DNA from: Rhodospirillaceae bacterium
Lineage (GTDB): Bacteria; Pseudomonadota; Alphaproteobacteria; SHVZ01
Length of the DNA: 43,364 bases
Assembly (NCBI GenBank): GCA_016792585.1
Contig: JAEULB010000193.1
Coordinates: 1 to 43,364, forward strand
Reading direction: 5' to 3'
The notes under the pieces were generated by a model. That model saw nothing but the letters and a program-made list of their open reading frames with translations, did no database searches and was not told where the DNA came from. This document shows, piece by piece, positions 10,398-18,008 of this stretch (positions are counted from its first letter, which is position 1; each line of letters starts with the position of its first letter). The position numbers were made by a program, and so were the translations under genes.

Positions 10398-12125
10398 ATG
10401 CGTCGGCCACGTCTTGACTTTCTTCGCGAGCTCTGGCGCCTGGCAGGCCCGTATTGGAGTTCCGAGGACCGCTGGGCGGGCCGCGGGCTGCTCGCTGCAG
10501 TGATCGGCCTCAATCTCGGGCTGATCGCGATCAACGTCCGCTTCAACACCTGGAACGCCGACTTCTACAACGCGGTCCAGGAGTTCAACGAAAGCGAATT
10601 CTACAAACAGATCGCGATCTTCACGGGGCTGGCGCTCGTCTTCGTGCTGGTCTCGGTCTACCAGCTCTACCTCAACCAGATGCTGCAGATCCGCTGGCGC
10701 CGCTGGCTGACGCGGAAGTATCTCGGCGCGTGGCTCGGCGAGCAGCGCTTCTATCGGCTGCAGGTCTCCAACGGCGAAGCCGACAATCCCGACCAGCGGA
10801 TCGGCGAGGACATCAATCTCTTCGTCGAGAAGACGCTCACGCTCGGCCTCGGGCTGATGAACTCGATCGTGACGCTGATCTCCTTCGTCTTCATCCTGTG
10901 GACGCTCTCGGGCATCCTGAAGATTCCCCTGCCGGGCGGCGGCACGCTCGAGATCCCCGGATACATGTGCTGGGCGGCGCTGATCTATGCGCTGTTCGGA
11001 AGCTGGCTGACCGCAAAGATCGGCGCGCGGCTGGTGCCGCTCAACTTCGTGCAGCAGAAGGTGGAGGCCGATTTCCGCTTCCGCATGTCGCGCCTGCGCG
11101 AGAATGCCGAGGCGGTGGCGCTGTGGAAAGGCGAAGAGGCGGAGCGGGTCTCGCTCTCCAACGCCTTCGACCACATCGTCAGGAACTTCCGCTCGATCAT
11201 GTACCGGCGAAAGAACCTGCAGTGGTTCACCGCGGCCTACAACCAGCTCGCCATCATCTTCCCGCTGGTGGTGGCCGCGCCTCGCTTCTTCGCCAAGGAG
11301 ATTCAGCTCGGCGGCCTGATGCAGACCGCCTCGGCGTTCGGCCAGGTGCAGAACGCGCTCTCGTTCCTGGTCGACTCCTTCTATCTGATCGCCGAGTGGA
11401 ACGCCGTGGTGAAGCGCCTGACGACGTTCAGCGAGGCGCTCGCGCAGGTCGACATGGAGGCGAACGAGTCGTCGGTCAAGCGCGAGCCCAACGACACGGA
11501 CTCGGTGGCTATCGACCGACTGACGATCGCGCTCCCGGGCGGGCGCAAGCTGTTCAACAACCTCGACCTCGCCTTCCGGCCGGAGAAGTCTGTGCTGATC
11601 ACCGGCCCGACCGGATCAGGCAAATCGAGCCTGTTCAAGACGATTGCCGACATCTGGCCCTATGGTCGCGGCAGCGTGCGGATACCTGAAGGTAGGAAGC
11701 TGCTGTTCCTCTCGCAGAAGCCGTACCTCCCGGTAGGAACCTTGCGGCAGGCGCTCCTCTTTCCCGGCAACGTCGAGGGAGACGACGAGACCCTGGAAAA
11801 GCTGCTGACGGACTGCGGCCTGCCGCGCCTCGTTGGCCAGCTCGATGCCAACGAAAACTGGCAGCTGTTTCTTTCAGGCGGCGAGCAGCAGCGCTTCGGC
11901 ATCGCGCGTTGCCTGCTGCATCGCCCGGACTTCATCTTCATCGACGAAGGGACCTCGGCGCTCGACGAGGAGAGCGAGGCGATGCTCTATCGCCTGCTGC
12001 GCGAACGCCTGCCTCAGGCCGGCATCGTCAGTATCGGTCACCGCTCGAGCCTCGATGTGCTGCACGACGAGAAGATCGAGCTCGACCCCGCGCCGCAGCC
12101 CCCGCAGAAGGCCGCAGCGGACTGA
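10398..12125 (+). CDS. SbmA/YddA-like ABC transporter, fused permease-ATPase, copy 2
   Basis: Paralogue of the preceding gene, similar over its whole length, including SEDRWAGRGLLAAVIGLN, the YQLYLNQMLQIRWRRWL block, the N-terminal permease and the C-terminal ATPase with GPTGSGKSS (Lys409), LSGGEQQRFGIARCL and FIFIDEGTSALDEES. The ATG at 10398 is chosen because it gives the same 575-aa length and start context as copy 1; an in-frame TTG at 10350, also with a purine-rich site, would add 16 residues that have no counterpart. In Walker B the usual EAT is EGT. The pair may act as a heterodimer or as two specialised homodimers; this is inference. Confidence 0.9.
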   Translation: MRRPRLDFLRELWRLAGPYWSSEDRWAGRGLLAAVIGLNLGLIAINVRFNTWNADFYNAVQEFNESEFYKQIAIFTGLALVFVLVSVYQLYLNQMLQIRWRRWLTRKYLGAWLGEQRFYRLQVSNGEADNPDQRIGEDINLFVEKTLTLGLGLMNSIVTLISFVFILWTLSGILKIPLPGGGTLEIPGYMCWAALIYALFGSWLTAKIGARLVPLNFVQQKVEADFRFRMSRLRENAEAVALWKGEEAERVSLSNAFDHIVRNFRSIMYRRKNLQWFTAAYNQLAIIFPLVVAAPRFFAKEIQLGGLMQTASAFGQVQNALSFLVDSFYLIAEWNAVVKRLTTFSEALAQVDMEANESSVKREPNDTDSVAIDRLTIALPGGRKLFNNLDLAFRPEKSVLITGPTGSGKSSLFKTIADIWPYGRGSVRIPEGRKLLFLSQKPYLPVGTLRQALLFPGNVEGDDETLEKLLTDCGLPRLVGQLDANENWQLFLSGGEQQRFGIARCLLHRPDFIFIDEGTSALDEESEAMLYRLLRERLPQAGIVSIGHRSSLDVLHDEKIELDPAPQPPQKAAAD

Positions 12126-12136
12126 AGGCGGCTTCC

Positions 12137-12170
12137 AAGAAAAAGGGCCGCCCTTAAAGGGCGGCCCTCC
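12137..12170 (-). terminator. Rho-independent terminator of hsp20
   Basis: On the minus strand the stem GGGCCGCCC, a short TTTAA loop and GGGCGGCCC are followed at once by TTTTTCTT. The stem can extend by two A-T pairs. It lies 26 nt after the hsp20 stop. The plus strand has no T-run after the stem, so it mainly serves the minus gene. Confidence 0.85.
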
Positions 12171-12195
12171 GATCCACGTAAGTGCTGGATCCGCT

Positions 12196-12651
12196 TTAGG
12201 CGGCGACCTTGGCGTCGACCACCTGCTTCGGCGCCGCGGTCACCTTGATGGTACGCGGCTTCATAGCCTCCGGAACCTCGCGGACGAGGTCGACATGGAG
12301 GAGGCCGTTGGCGAGCTCGGCGCCGGTCACCTTGATGTGGTCGGCCAGCTGGAAGCGACGCTCGAAGGCGCGACCTGCGATACCCCGATAGAGGTAGGCA
12401 TCGGCCTTCTTGTCCTCGCGCTTCTGCTTGCCCGCGATGACCAGGCTGTTGCCCTGCGCGACGATCGAGAGATCCTCTTCGCCGAAGCCGGCGACGGCCA
12501 TGGTGACGCGATAGGCGTCCTCGCCGACCTTCTCGATGTTGTAGGGCGGATAGGCCTGCTCGTCGGTGCGGCCGGCCGAGTCGAGCAGCGACATCATTCG
12601 GTCGAAGCCGACCGTGGAGCGGAACAGGGGGGTGAGATCGAAGGTGGACAT
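12196..12651 (-). CDS. small heat shock protein, Hsp20 family
   Basis: ATP-independent holdase chaperone of the IbpA class, 151 aa. The N-terminus MSTFDLTPLFRSTVGFDRM and then YPPYNIEKV are characteristic of class A bacterial Hsp20. The alpha-crystallin domain spans roughly residues 35-130, with the conserved AVAGFGEEDLSI segment and the GLLHVDL motif near its end. The ATG at 12651 is chosen because the domain starts there and AAGGAGA precedes it; the reading frame stays open upstream but is leader. Expression is likely controlled twice: a heat-shock-type promoter about 110 nt upstream and a leader with the ROSE-type UUGCU/AGGA pairing. Confidence 0.95.
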   Translation of the reverse strand: MSTFDLTPLFRSTVGFDRMMSLLDSAGRTDEQAYPPYNIEKVGEDAYRVTMAVAGFGEEDLSIVAQGNSLVIAGKQKREDKKADAYLYRGIAGRAFERRFQLADHIKVTGAELANGLLHVDLVREVPEAMKPRTIKVTAAPKQVVDAKVAA

Positions 12652-12750
12652 GGTCCGAGTTCTCCTTGTGAGCAACTGGGGAACGGGATCCGCCCAAGGG
12701 CCGGAAACCCGTCTGGTTTCGCTATGACGAACCCGCTTGGCGGCGTCCGA
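12652..12750 (-). promoter_or_regulatory. hsp20 leader, putative ROSE-type RNA thermometer
   Basis: The leader carries UUGCU (12671-12675) four bases before AGGAG (12662-12666), the Shine-Dalgarno site. UUGCU can pair with AGGA leaving one unpaired G, which is the conserved core of ROSE thermometers known from rhizobial and other proteobacterial small heat shock genes. GUUC and GAAC can close this helix. Another stem, GAAACC/GGTTTC around an AGACG loop, lies further upstream in the leader. The expected effect is masking of the ribosome site at low temperature and release on heating. Confidence 0.55.
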
Positions 12751-12756
12751 CGAAGT

Positions 12757-12786
12757 GGAGATAGGGAGCCGCAAGACGATGTCAAG
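12757..12786 (-). promoter_or_regulatory. candidate sigma-32 (RpoH) heat-shock promoter of hsp20
   Basis: On the minus strand CTTGAC (12781-12786) is followed after 15 nt by CCTATCTCC (12757-12765). This resembles the alphaproteobacterial heat-shock consensus CTTGAC-CYTATNT, though the spacer is one or two bases short. It would also read as TTGACA with TATCTC for sigma-70. Confidence 0.5.
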
Positions 12787-12825
12787 CGCCTTGACCGGGA
12801 GAATCGCGGGCCCCATTTTCGGCCT

Positions 12826-13101
12826 ATGGGACTGGTGATTCCGCCGCCCGTTCAACACCTTCCGCAGGCGCAGCCGCAGCAGCCGGTGCAGCCCAAGCCG
12901 GAGGTCGTCCAGCTCGCCCAGGCCAAGCCGATCGCCACGCAGACCCAGCGCGCGGTCGCGGGCGCGAGCCGGTCGCGCGGCGCCGATGGGACCAAGTCGG
13001 AAGAGAAGCGCGGCCGGGCCGAGGGAGCCGACGAGAAGGCCGCCGAGACGACCAGCGCGCAGCCTCAGCGCAGGCGCGGGAGCATCACCATCGACGTCTG
13101 A
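12826..13101 (+). CDS. hypothetical small charged protein with RGSITIDV tail
   Basis: No recognised domain in this 91-aa product. The first 30 residues are Pro/Gln-rich (PPPVQHLPQAQPQQPVQPKP). The rest is strongly charged with Lys, Arg, Glu and Ala, and the protein ends in RRRGSITIDV. That ending is similar to RGTFVDIDA at the end of the protein at 8088-8465, which has the same low-complexity style. Likely disordered, cytosolic. It is divergent from hsp20, about 40 nt from the heat-shock promoter, and convergent with the small gene at 13109. Confidence 0.6.
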   Translation: MGLVIPPPVQHLPQAQPQQPVQPKPEVVQLAQAKPIATQTQRAVAGASRSRGADGTKSEEKRGRAEGADEKAAETTSAQPQRRRGSITIDV

Positions 13102-13108
13102 GGCTTTG

Positions 13109-13291
13109 TCAGTCCGCCGCGTCCATCATCAGAGCCGGCCACGGCATGCGGCGGCGATCCATGACCCGTTCGACGACATCCCGGGCGAGGAGCAGGCTGC
13201 CCCGCGAGCGCGGCGTCAACCACGCGCTATTGCTCTCGAGCGTCCGATCGATGTCGCCGACCAAGGTCTCGAGATCGTCGTCCGTGTACAT
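13109..13291 (-). CDS. hypothetical 60-aa protein
   Basis: Small soluble protein without a recognised domain. It starts MYTDDDLETLVGDIDRTLES and contains an amphipathic region LLLARDVVERVMDRR. No signal peptide, membrane helix or cysteine pair. AGGGGG about 10 nt before the ATG could act as ribosome site. The codon pattern looks coding (GC-rich third positions). It ends 8 nt from the convergent gene on its left and is divergent from the TPR-methyltransferase on its right. Confidence 0.55.
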   Translation of the reverse strand: MYTDDDLETLVGDIDRTLESNSAWLTPRSRGSLLLARDVVERVMDRRRMPWPALMMDAAD

Positions 13292-13347
13292 TGCTGGAGG
13301 GCCCCCTCGGGTGACGCGCTACGATAAGCGGATTTAGATTAAATTTT

Positions 13348-14580
13348 ATGAAATCAAACCGCGATTCTCGACGGACTGCAAGCATTCCCGGCGGCCTGGG
13401 GATAACCCAGGCGAGGCAGCTATTGAATCAAGGCGTTGCCCTGCACCAGGCCGGGAAGCTCGGGGACGCGGAGAAGCTCTACCGCCGCGTCCTGAACCTC
13501 GACGATGGCCTCGTCGATGCCCATCACCTCCTGGGTCTGGCGCTGCACCAGCAGGGCCGCTCGCGCGACGGCATCAAGGCGATCGAGCGGGCGATCGCGA
13601 AGGCGCCGCAGTCGCCGATCTATCACCTGAGCCGAGGGGCCGCGCTCGCCTCTCTCGGCCTTCTCGACGAGGCGGCCGGCGCGTTCCGGCGCACGATCTC
13701 CGCGCGGCCCGACGATGCGCTCGCCTTTCGCAACCTCGCGACCGCGATCCTCGGCGGCGAGTCCGAGGGCGCGCTCGCCGCCTCGCGCCGCTCGACGATC
13801 CTCGATCGTCAGGACCCGGTGGCGTGGACCGCGCGCGCGCATGCCGCGCAAAAGCTCGATCGGACAGCCGAGGCGGCCGCTGCCTGCCGGCGCGCGATCG
13901 AACGCGACCCGCATGCCGACGAGGCGCGCTTCCTCCTCGCCGGCCTCGAAGGCGTTCCCGACCGGCCACCGGCGGGATACGTCCGCGACCTCTTCGACAA
14001 GTTCGCGCCGCACTTCGACCGCGACCTGATCGGGAGGCTCGACTACAAGACACCGGAGGCGCTGGCGGCATTGATCTCGCGTCACCTCGCGCCGGCACCG
14101 AAGAGCCTGACGATCCTCGATCTCGGCTGCGGCACAGGCCTTGCCGGCATCGCATTGAAGCCGATCGCGAAGCGCCTGACCGGCCTCGACCTCTCGCCGG
14201 CGATGCTGGCGCAGGCGAAGCGCCGCGGCCTCTATGCCGAGTTGATCGAAGGCGATCTCGTCGGCGCGACGTTCCCGCAGTCCTTCTCGCTCGTCGTCGC
14301 CGCAGACGTGCTCAACTATCTAGGCGACCTCGCCCCCGCTTTCGCGACCATCGACGCGGCGATGGCCGATGGCGCCGGCCTCGCCTTCTCGATCGAGACC
14401 TTGGGTGCGGAGAACGGGTACCGGCTGACCTCCGACCTCCGCTACGCGCATGCGCCCGACCACGTGCGCGCGCTCGCGGCCGAGCGGAAATGGACGGAGA
14501 TCGCAGCCGAGCCCGCGATACTTAGGCGCCAGGGCGACACGCCGGTCGACGGCGTGCTGTTCCTGTTCAGGAAGGGTTAG
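13348..14580 (+). CDS. TPR-repeat SAM-dependent methyltransferase
   Basis: Fusion of 410 aa. Residues about 20-210 are tetratricopeptide repeats (for example LLNQGVALHQAGKLGDAEKL, then AHHLLGLALHQQGRSRDGIK), which normally bind protein partners. Residues about 215-410 are a class I methyltransferase. YVRDLFDKFAPHFD begins it, motif I is ILDLGCGTGLAG (from residue 256) and LTGLDLSPAML is the acidic strand-2 region contacting the SAM ribose. This matches the class of TPR-methyltransferases related to trans-aconitate and ubiE-like enzymes in Proteobacteria; the acceptor is unknown. The bases before the ATG (13330-13347) are very AT-rich and lack a clear ribosome site. Confidence 0.85.
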   Translation: MKSNRDSRRTASIPGGLGITQARQLLNQGVALHQAGKLGDAEKLYRRVLNLDDGLVDAHHLLGLALHQQGRSRDGIKAIERAIAKAPQSPIYHLSRGAALASLGLLDEAAGAFRRTISARPDDALAFRNLATAILGGESEGALAASRRSTILDRQDPVAWTARAHAAQKLDRTAEAAAACRRAIERDPHADEARFLLAGLEGVPDRPPAGYVRDLFDKFAPHFDRDLIGRLDYKTPEALAALISRHLAPAPKSLTILDLGCGTGLAGIALKPIAKRLTGLDLSPAMLAQAKRRGLYAELIEGDLVGATFPQSFSLVVAADVLNYLGDLAPAFATIDAAMADGAGLAFSIETLGAENGYRLTSDLRYAHAPDHVRALAAERKWTEIAAEPAILRRQGDTPVDGVLFLFRKG

Positions 14581-14872
14581 GCACCGGCTGCAGGTTGTAC
14601 CCGCGCGCCCGCATGCAGAAGTCGGAGAGGCTGCTCTCCTCCTGCATCCGGTTCAGGAACGGGTCGCCGGAATAGGGATAGCGCCGCCTGCCGTAGGGAC
14701 GCGGCCACGCCCACATCGGCCATGCCTCGCGCGCCGCCATGGCCCGGCAATCCATCTCGTCGACACTCGCCTGCTGCGGAGTCACGCCGGCCTTCTGATA
14801 GGCCATCGGCGTGCAGCCGGCGACGGCGATGACCATTGCTGCGGAAAGCAGAAAGCGCATGCGTATAAGCAT
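14567..14872 (-). CDS. small lipoprotein, hypothetical
   Basis: Short secreted protein with a lipoprotein signal: MRFLLSAAMVIAVAGCTPMA, in which AVAGC is the lipobox and Cys would be lipidated. The mature part, about 85 aa, includes a Trp/Pro/Arg-rich stretch (WPMWAWPRPYGRRRYPY) and two cysteines (MDCRAM, DFCMRARGY) that could form a disulfide. Two starts are possible: ATG 14872 (MLIRMRF) and ATG 14860 (MRF); the hydrophobic core is the same. It overlaps the end of the methyltransferase gene by 14 nt, tail to tail. Function unknown. Confidence 0.7.
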   Translation of the reverse strand: MLIRMRFLLSAAMVIAVAGCTPMAYQKAGVTPQQASVDEMDCRAMAAREAWPMWAWPRPYGRRRYPYSGDPFLNRMQEESSLSDFCMRARGYNLQPVPNPS

Positions 14873-14931
14873 AGCAGCCGAGGCGCCGGTTTCCATGCGG
14901 CCGGCGTAAAAACCTGATATTGAGCCCGGCC

Positions 14932-15993
14932 ATGCTGCACGATCTCGCGACCGCCGCGCTCCGACTCCTGCCTGCCGAGACCGCCCATCACGCGGCACTG
15001 CGCGCGATGGCGCTGGGATGGGGACCGAAGCTCAACGCCGAACGCCCGCGCCTGGCGCAGACGCTCTGGGGCCGGCGCTTCCCCAATCCGCTCGGTCTTG
15101 CCGCCGGCCTCGACAAGGACGCCGAAGCGCATGCGGCATTCCTTGCCGCCGGGTTCGGCTTCGTCGAGGTGGGCACGCTGACGCCGAAGCCGCAGGTCGG
15201 GAATCCTCTGCCGCGCCTCTTCCGCCTTCCTGAGGACAGAGGCGTGATCAACCGCATGGGCTTCAACAACTGCGGTATCGCCGACGCCGCCGAACGCCTG
15301 GCGGCGCGCGATCGCACCAGGGGAATCGTCGGCATCAACATCGGCAAGAACAAGGACCAGGCGGATGCGGTCGCCGACTACGTCGCCGGCGTCACGGTTC
15401 TCGGCCCGCTGGCCGACTACCTGACCGTCAACGTCTCCTCGCCGAACACGCCGGGCCTCCGGGCGCTGCAGGCGAAGGCGCCGCTGATCGAGCTGGTCGA
15501 GGCTGTAAAGGCGGCACGCGCTCACCTCGCCCTCGCCGACCCGCCGCCGATCCTGGTCAAGGTCGCCCCCGACCTTTCTGCCGAGGAGCGTCAGGCGGTC
15601 GCCGAGGTCGCGATCGAGCAGGGCCTCGATGGGCTGATCGTCTCCAACACCACGATCTCGCGGCCGGCCGATCTGGCCAGCGTCAATCGCAAGGAGTCAG
15701 GCGGGCTTTCCGGGCGACCGCTGCGGCCGCTGGCGCTCGCCGCCCTTGCCGACTTTCACAAGCTGACCCAGGGCCGCCTGCCGTTGATCGGGGTCGGCGG
15801 CATCGAGTCGGGGCTAGACGCGTACCAGCGGATTCGCGCCGGCGCGTCGCTGGTCCAGGTCTATTCGGCGTTGATCTATCAAGGGCTGGGACTGGTCCCC
15901 CGTCTTCTCGACGAGCTCGAGGCGCTGCTGGCACGCGACGGATTCGCAAGGCTCGCCGACGCGGTGGGCGCGGGCCTTCCATCGACCTCCTGA
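14932..15993 (+). CDS. pyrD: dihydroorotate dehydrogenase (quinone), class 2
   Basis: Fourth step of pyrimidine synthesis, oxidation of dihydroorotate to orotate with quinone as acceptor at the inner membrane. The 353-aa product has the N-terminal helical quinone-binding segment typical of class 2, then the FMN barrel. Family motifs are [42 protein letters not shown] with the catalytic base Ser170, SNTT and [11 protein letters not shown], and GVGGI. ATG 14932 is preferred; an in-frame TTG at 14920 would add four residues. The upstream region is shared with the divergent lipoprotein gene. Confidence 0.96.
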   Translation: MLHDLATAALRLLPAETAHHAALRAMALGWGPKLNAERPRLAQTLWGRRFPNPLGLAAGLDKDAEAHAAFLAAGFGFVEVGTLTPKPQVGNPLPRLFRLPEDRGVINRMGFNNCGIADAAERLAARDRTRGIVGINIGKNKDQADAVADYVAGVTVLGPLADYLTVNVSSPNTPGLRALQAKAPLIELVEAVKAARAHLALADPPPILVKVAPDLSAEERQAVAEVAIEQGLDGLIVSNTTISRPADLASVNRKESGGLSGRPLRPLALAALADFHKLTQGRLPLIGVGGIESGLDAYQRIRAGASLVQVYSALIYQGLGLVPRLLDELEALLARDGFARLADAVGAGLPSTS

Positions 15994-16077
15994 GCCGGGC
16001 AGAATGCGCCGCATTCCCCGGGAGCCAAGACCATCGAGCCGTCCTTCCTGATCCTGCTCGCCTCGTCCGCCGTCGCC

Positions 16078-17091
16078 GTGCTGGCGCTGCTGCTGGCGGT
16101 CTTCCTGGCGCTGTCCTTGAGCCGCGCCAAGTTCCGGATCCGGCTGATCGAGGCGAAGCTCGAGGGCCTCGCCGAGGAACAGGCGGAGATCGGCCGCAAG
16201 GCGACCGGCTCCGGCGAGAGGGTCGCGGCCGAGATGCGGGTGCTGCAGAAGCTGCTGGTGCAGCTCTCGACCCAGCGCGATCGACAGGCGGCGCCTGCCG
16301 CCGCGCCACCCGCCGCCGAAAAGCTGCCGGCCGCGCCGGCGAGGCCTGTCATGGGCGATGCGCAGATCCTCGAGATCGTCCGCGAGGCGCTGAACGAGGA
16401 GAAGGTCGACCTTTTCCTGCAGCCGATCGTCAGCCTGCCGCAGCGCCGGCGGCGCTACTTCGAATGCTTCAGCCGCATCCGCGGACCCAACGACACCTGG
16501 ATCGTCCCCGACCAGTACCTGGAAGTCGCCAAGCGGGCCGGCCTGATGGGCGCGATCGACAACATGCTGCTGTTCCGCTGCATCCAGCTCACGCGCCGCG
16601 CACGCAAGGGCAAGATGGAGCTGGGGTTCTTCTGCAACATCTCGGGCTACTCGCTCGCCGACGAAGGCTTCTTCCGCGACTTCCTCGAATTCCTCGGCGA
16701 GTATCCGGAACTGGCGCAGGGTCTGTTCTTCGAATTCAGCCAAGCCGACCTCACCACGGGGCTCGACCATCGCGACGCGCTCCGCAGGCTCGCCAACCTC
16801 GGATACCGGCTCTCGCTCGACCAGGTGACCAACCTCGACATCGACATCAAGGACCTCGCCTCGCTCGGCTTCAAGTTCTTGAAGGTCGACGCGAACCAAC
16901 TCCTGTCGGCGGTGCGGACGGGCGATGTCGACATGGGCGAACTCCGCCTCACCCTCGACCGCTCGGCAATCGACCTGATCATCGAGAAGGTCGAGTCCGA
17001 GGATCAGCTCCTCGAAGTCCTCGACTGCCGGCCGGACTTCGGCCAGGGCTTCCTTTTCGGCGAACCGAGACTCAGCGCAGAGGCAACGTGA
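16078..17091 (+). CDS. degenerate EAL-domain protein, TipF-like
   Basis: N-terminal membrane helix (LALLLAVFLALSL), coiled-coil linker, Ala/Pro-rich hinge, then an EAL domain from about residue 95. Numbered from the GTG, likely metal and substrate residues kept are Glu129 (ECF instead of EAL), Asn187 in CNISG, Glu219, Asp248, Lys269, Glu306 and Gln323. The key DDFG motif is DQVT (Asp248-Gln249), so one metal-binding Asp is lost and phosphodiesterase activity is doubtful. This architecture and the LDQVTNLDID loop fit TipF-like c-di-GMP receptors that place the flagellum in Caulobacter. The GTG start cuts into the membrane helix; see the finding on an AUC start at 16033. Its stop overlaps the next start (GTGA). 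Confidence 0.82.
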   Translation: MLALLLAVFLALSLSRAKFRIRLIEAKLEGLAEEQAEIGRKATGSGERVAAEMRVLQKLLVQLSTQRDRQAAPAAAPPAAEKLPAAPARPVMGDAQILEIVREALNEEKVDLFLQPIVSLPQRRRRYFECFSRIRGPNDTWIVPDQYLEVAKRAGLMGAIDNMLLFRCIQLTRRARKGKMELGFFCNISGYSLADEGFFRDFLEFLGEYPELAQGLFFEFSQADLTTGLDHRDALRRLANLGYRLSLDQVTNLDIDIKDLASLGFKFLKVDANQLLSAVRTGDVDMGELRLTLDRSAIDLIIEKVESEDQLLEVLDCRPDFGQGFLFGEPRLSAEAT

Positions 17092-17963
17092 CCGTTCCAG
17101 TTTTACAAGGCGTCCGCGACATCGCGGACCGCTATGACGCCTATATCATCGACGTCTGGGGGGTCCTCTACGACGGCGGCGAGAAGGCCTACCCGGGCGT
17201 CGTCGACTGCCTCGAGCGCTTGCGGAAGCGCGGCACCAAGATCGTCGTGCTGTCGAATTCGCCGAGGCGCGCCAGCATCGTCCGCGAGCGCCTCGACTCG
17301 ATCCGGGTCGACAGGTACCTCTACGATCATCTGGTCACCTCGGGCGAGGAGACGCATCGTCACCTCAAGGACCGGCCCAACGCCTGGTACAGGAAGCTCG
17401 GCAACCGAGCGATCGACACGGGGCCGGCGCGCTTCAGCGGCCTCGTCGACGGCACCGAGTTCACGCTGACGACGGATGCCGAGGAGGCCGATCTCGTCCT
17501 CAACACCGGGCCTAACGGGCTCGACGACAAGGTATCGGACTACGAGGCGCTGATGCAGACGGCGATCCGCCGGAAGCTGCCGATGATCTGCGCCAATCCC
17601 GACATCGAGGTGGTGATGGACGGCAGGCTCACCGTCTGCGCCGGCGGCCTCGCCCGCCGCTACGCCGAGCTCGGCGGCGACATCCACTATCACGGCAAGC
17701 CGCACAAAGAGATCTACGAGCGCTGCTTCGAGCTGATCAAGGGCGTCGACCGCTCGCGCGTAGCGATGCTGGGCGACGGCCTGCTGACCGACGTGCCGGG
17801 CGCCCGCCAGGCCGGCATCGACGCGGTGCTGGTTTGCGCCGGGCTTCCGTCCGGCGAGATGGGCATCCCCTCCGGTGCCACGCCGGCCCCCGATGCACTC
17901 AGCCGTCTATGCGACTCCTACCGGGAGAAGCCGGCCGCGGCACTCGCGACCCTGGCTTGGTAA
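17088..17963 (+). CDS. HAD-superfamily IIA phosphatase (TIGR01459 type)
   Basis: Cytosolic phosphatase of the NagD-like subclass IIA, 291 aa. Motif 1 is IIDVWGVLYDG with nucleophile Asp22; the Trp in place of the second Asp is usual for the TIGR01459 group. Motif 2 is the Ser in VLSNSPRRA, the motif 3 Lys is in HGKPHKEIYE, and motif 4 is MLGDGLLTDVPGA. The cap domain between about residues 80 and 200 matches the IIA layout. The GTG start overlaps the EAL stop, so the two genes are co-translated. The physiological substrate is not known; relatives act on small sugar or nucleotide phosphates. Confidence 0.9.
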   Translation: MTVPVLQGVRDIADRYDAYIIDVWGVLYDGGEKAYPGVVDCLERLRKRGTKIVVLSNSPRRASIVRERLDSIRVDRYLYDHLVTSGEETHRHLKDRPNAWYRKLGNRAIDTGPARFSGLVDGTEFTLTTDAEEADLVLNTGPNGLDDKVSDYEALMQTAIRRKLPMICANPDIEVVMDGRLTVCAGGLARRYAELGGDIHYHGKPHKEIYERCFELIKGVDRSRVAMLGDGLLTDVPGARQAGIDAVLVCAGLPSGEMGIPSGATPAPDALSRLCDSYREKPAAALATLAW

Positions 17964-18008
17964 TGGCTCGCATCCCTACCCATATGTAGGGCCCAGGAGA
18001 TTCAGCCC

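Noticed and set aside
12652..12858. N-terminal extension of the hsp20 frame
   Set aside because: It lacks an Hsp20-like sequence and covers the promoter and leader; ATG 12651 has the ribosome site.
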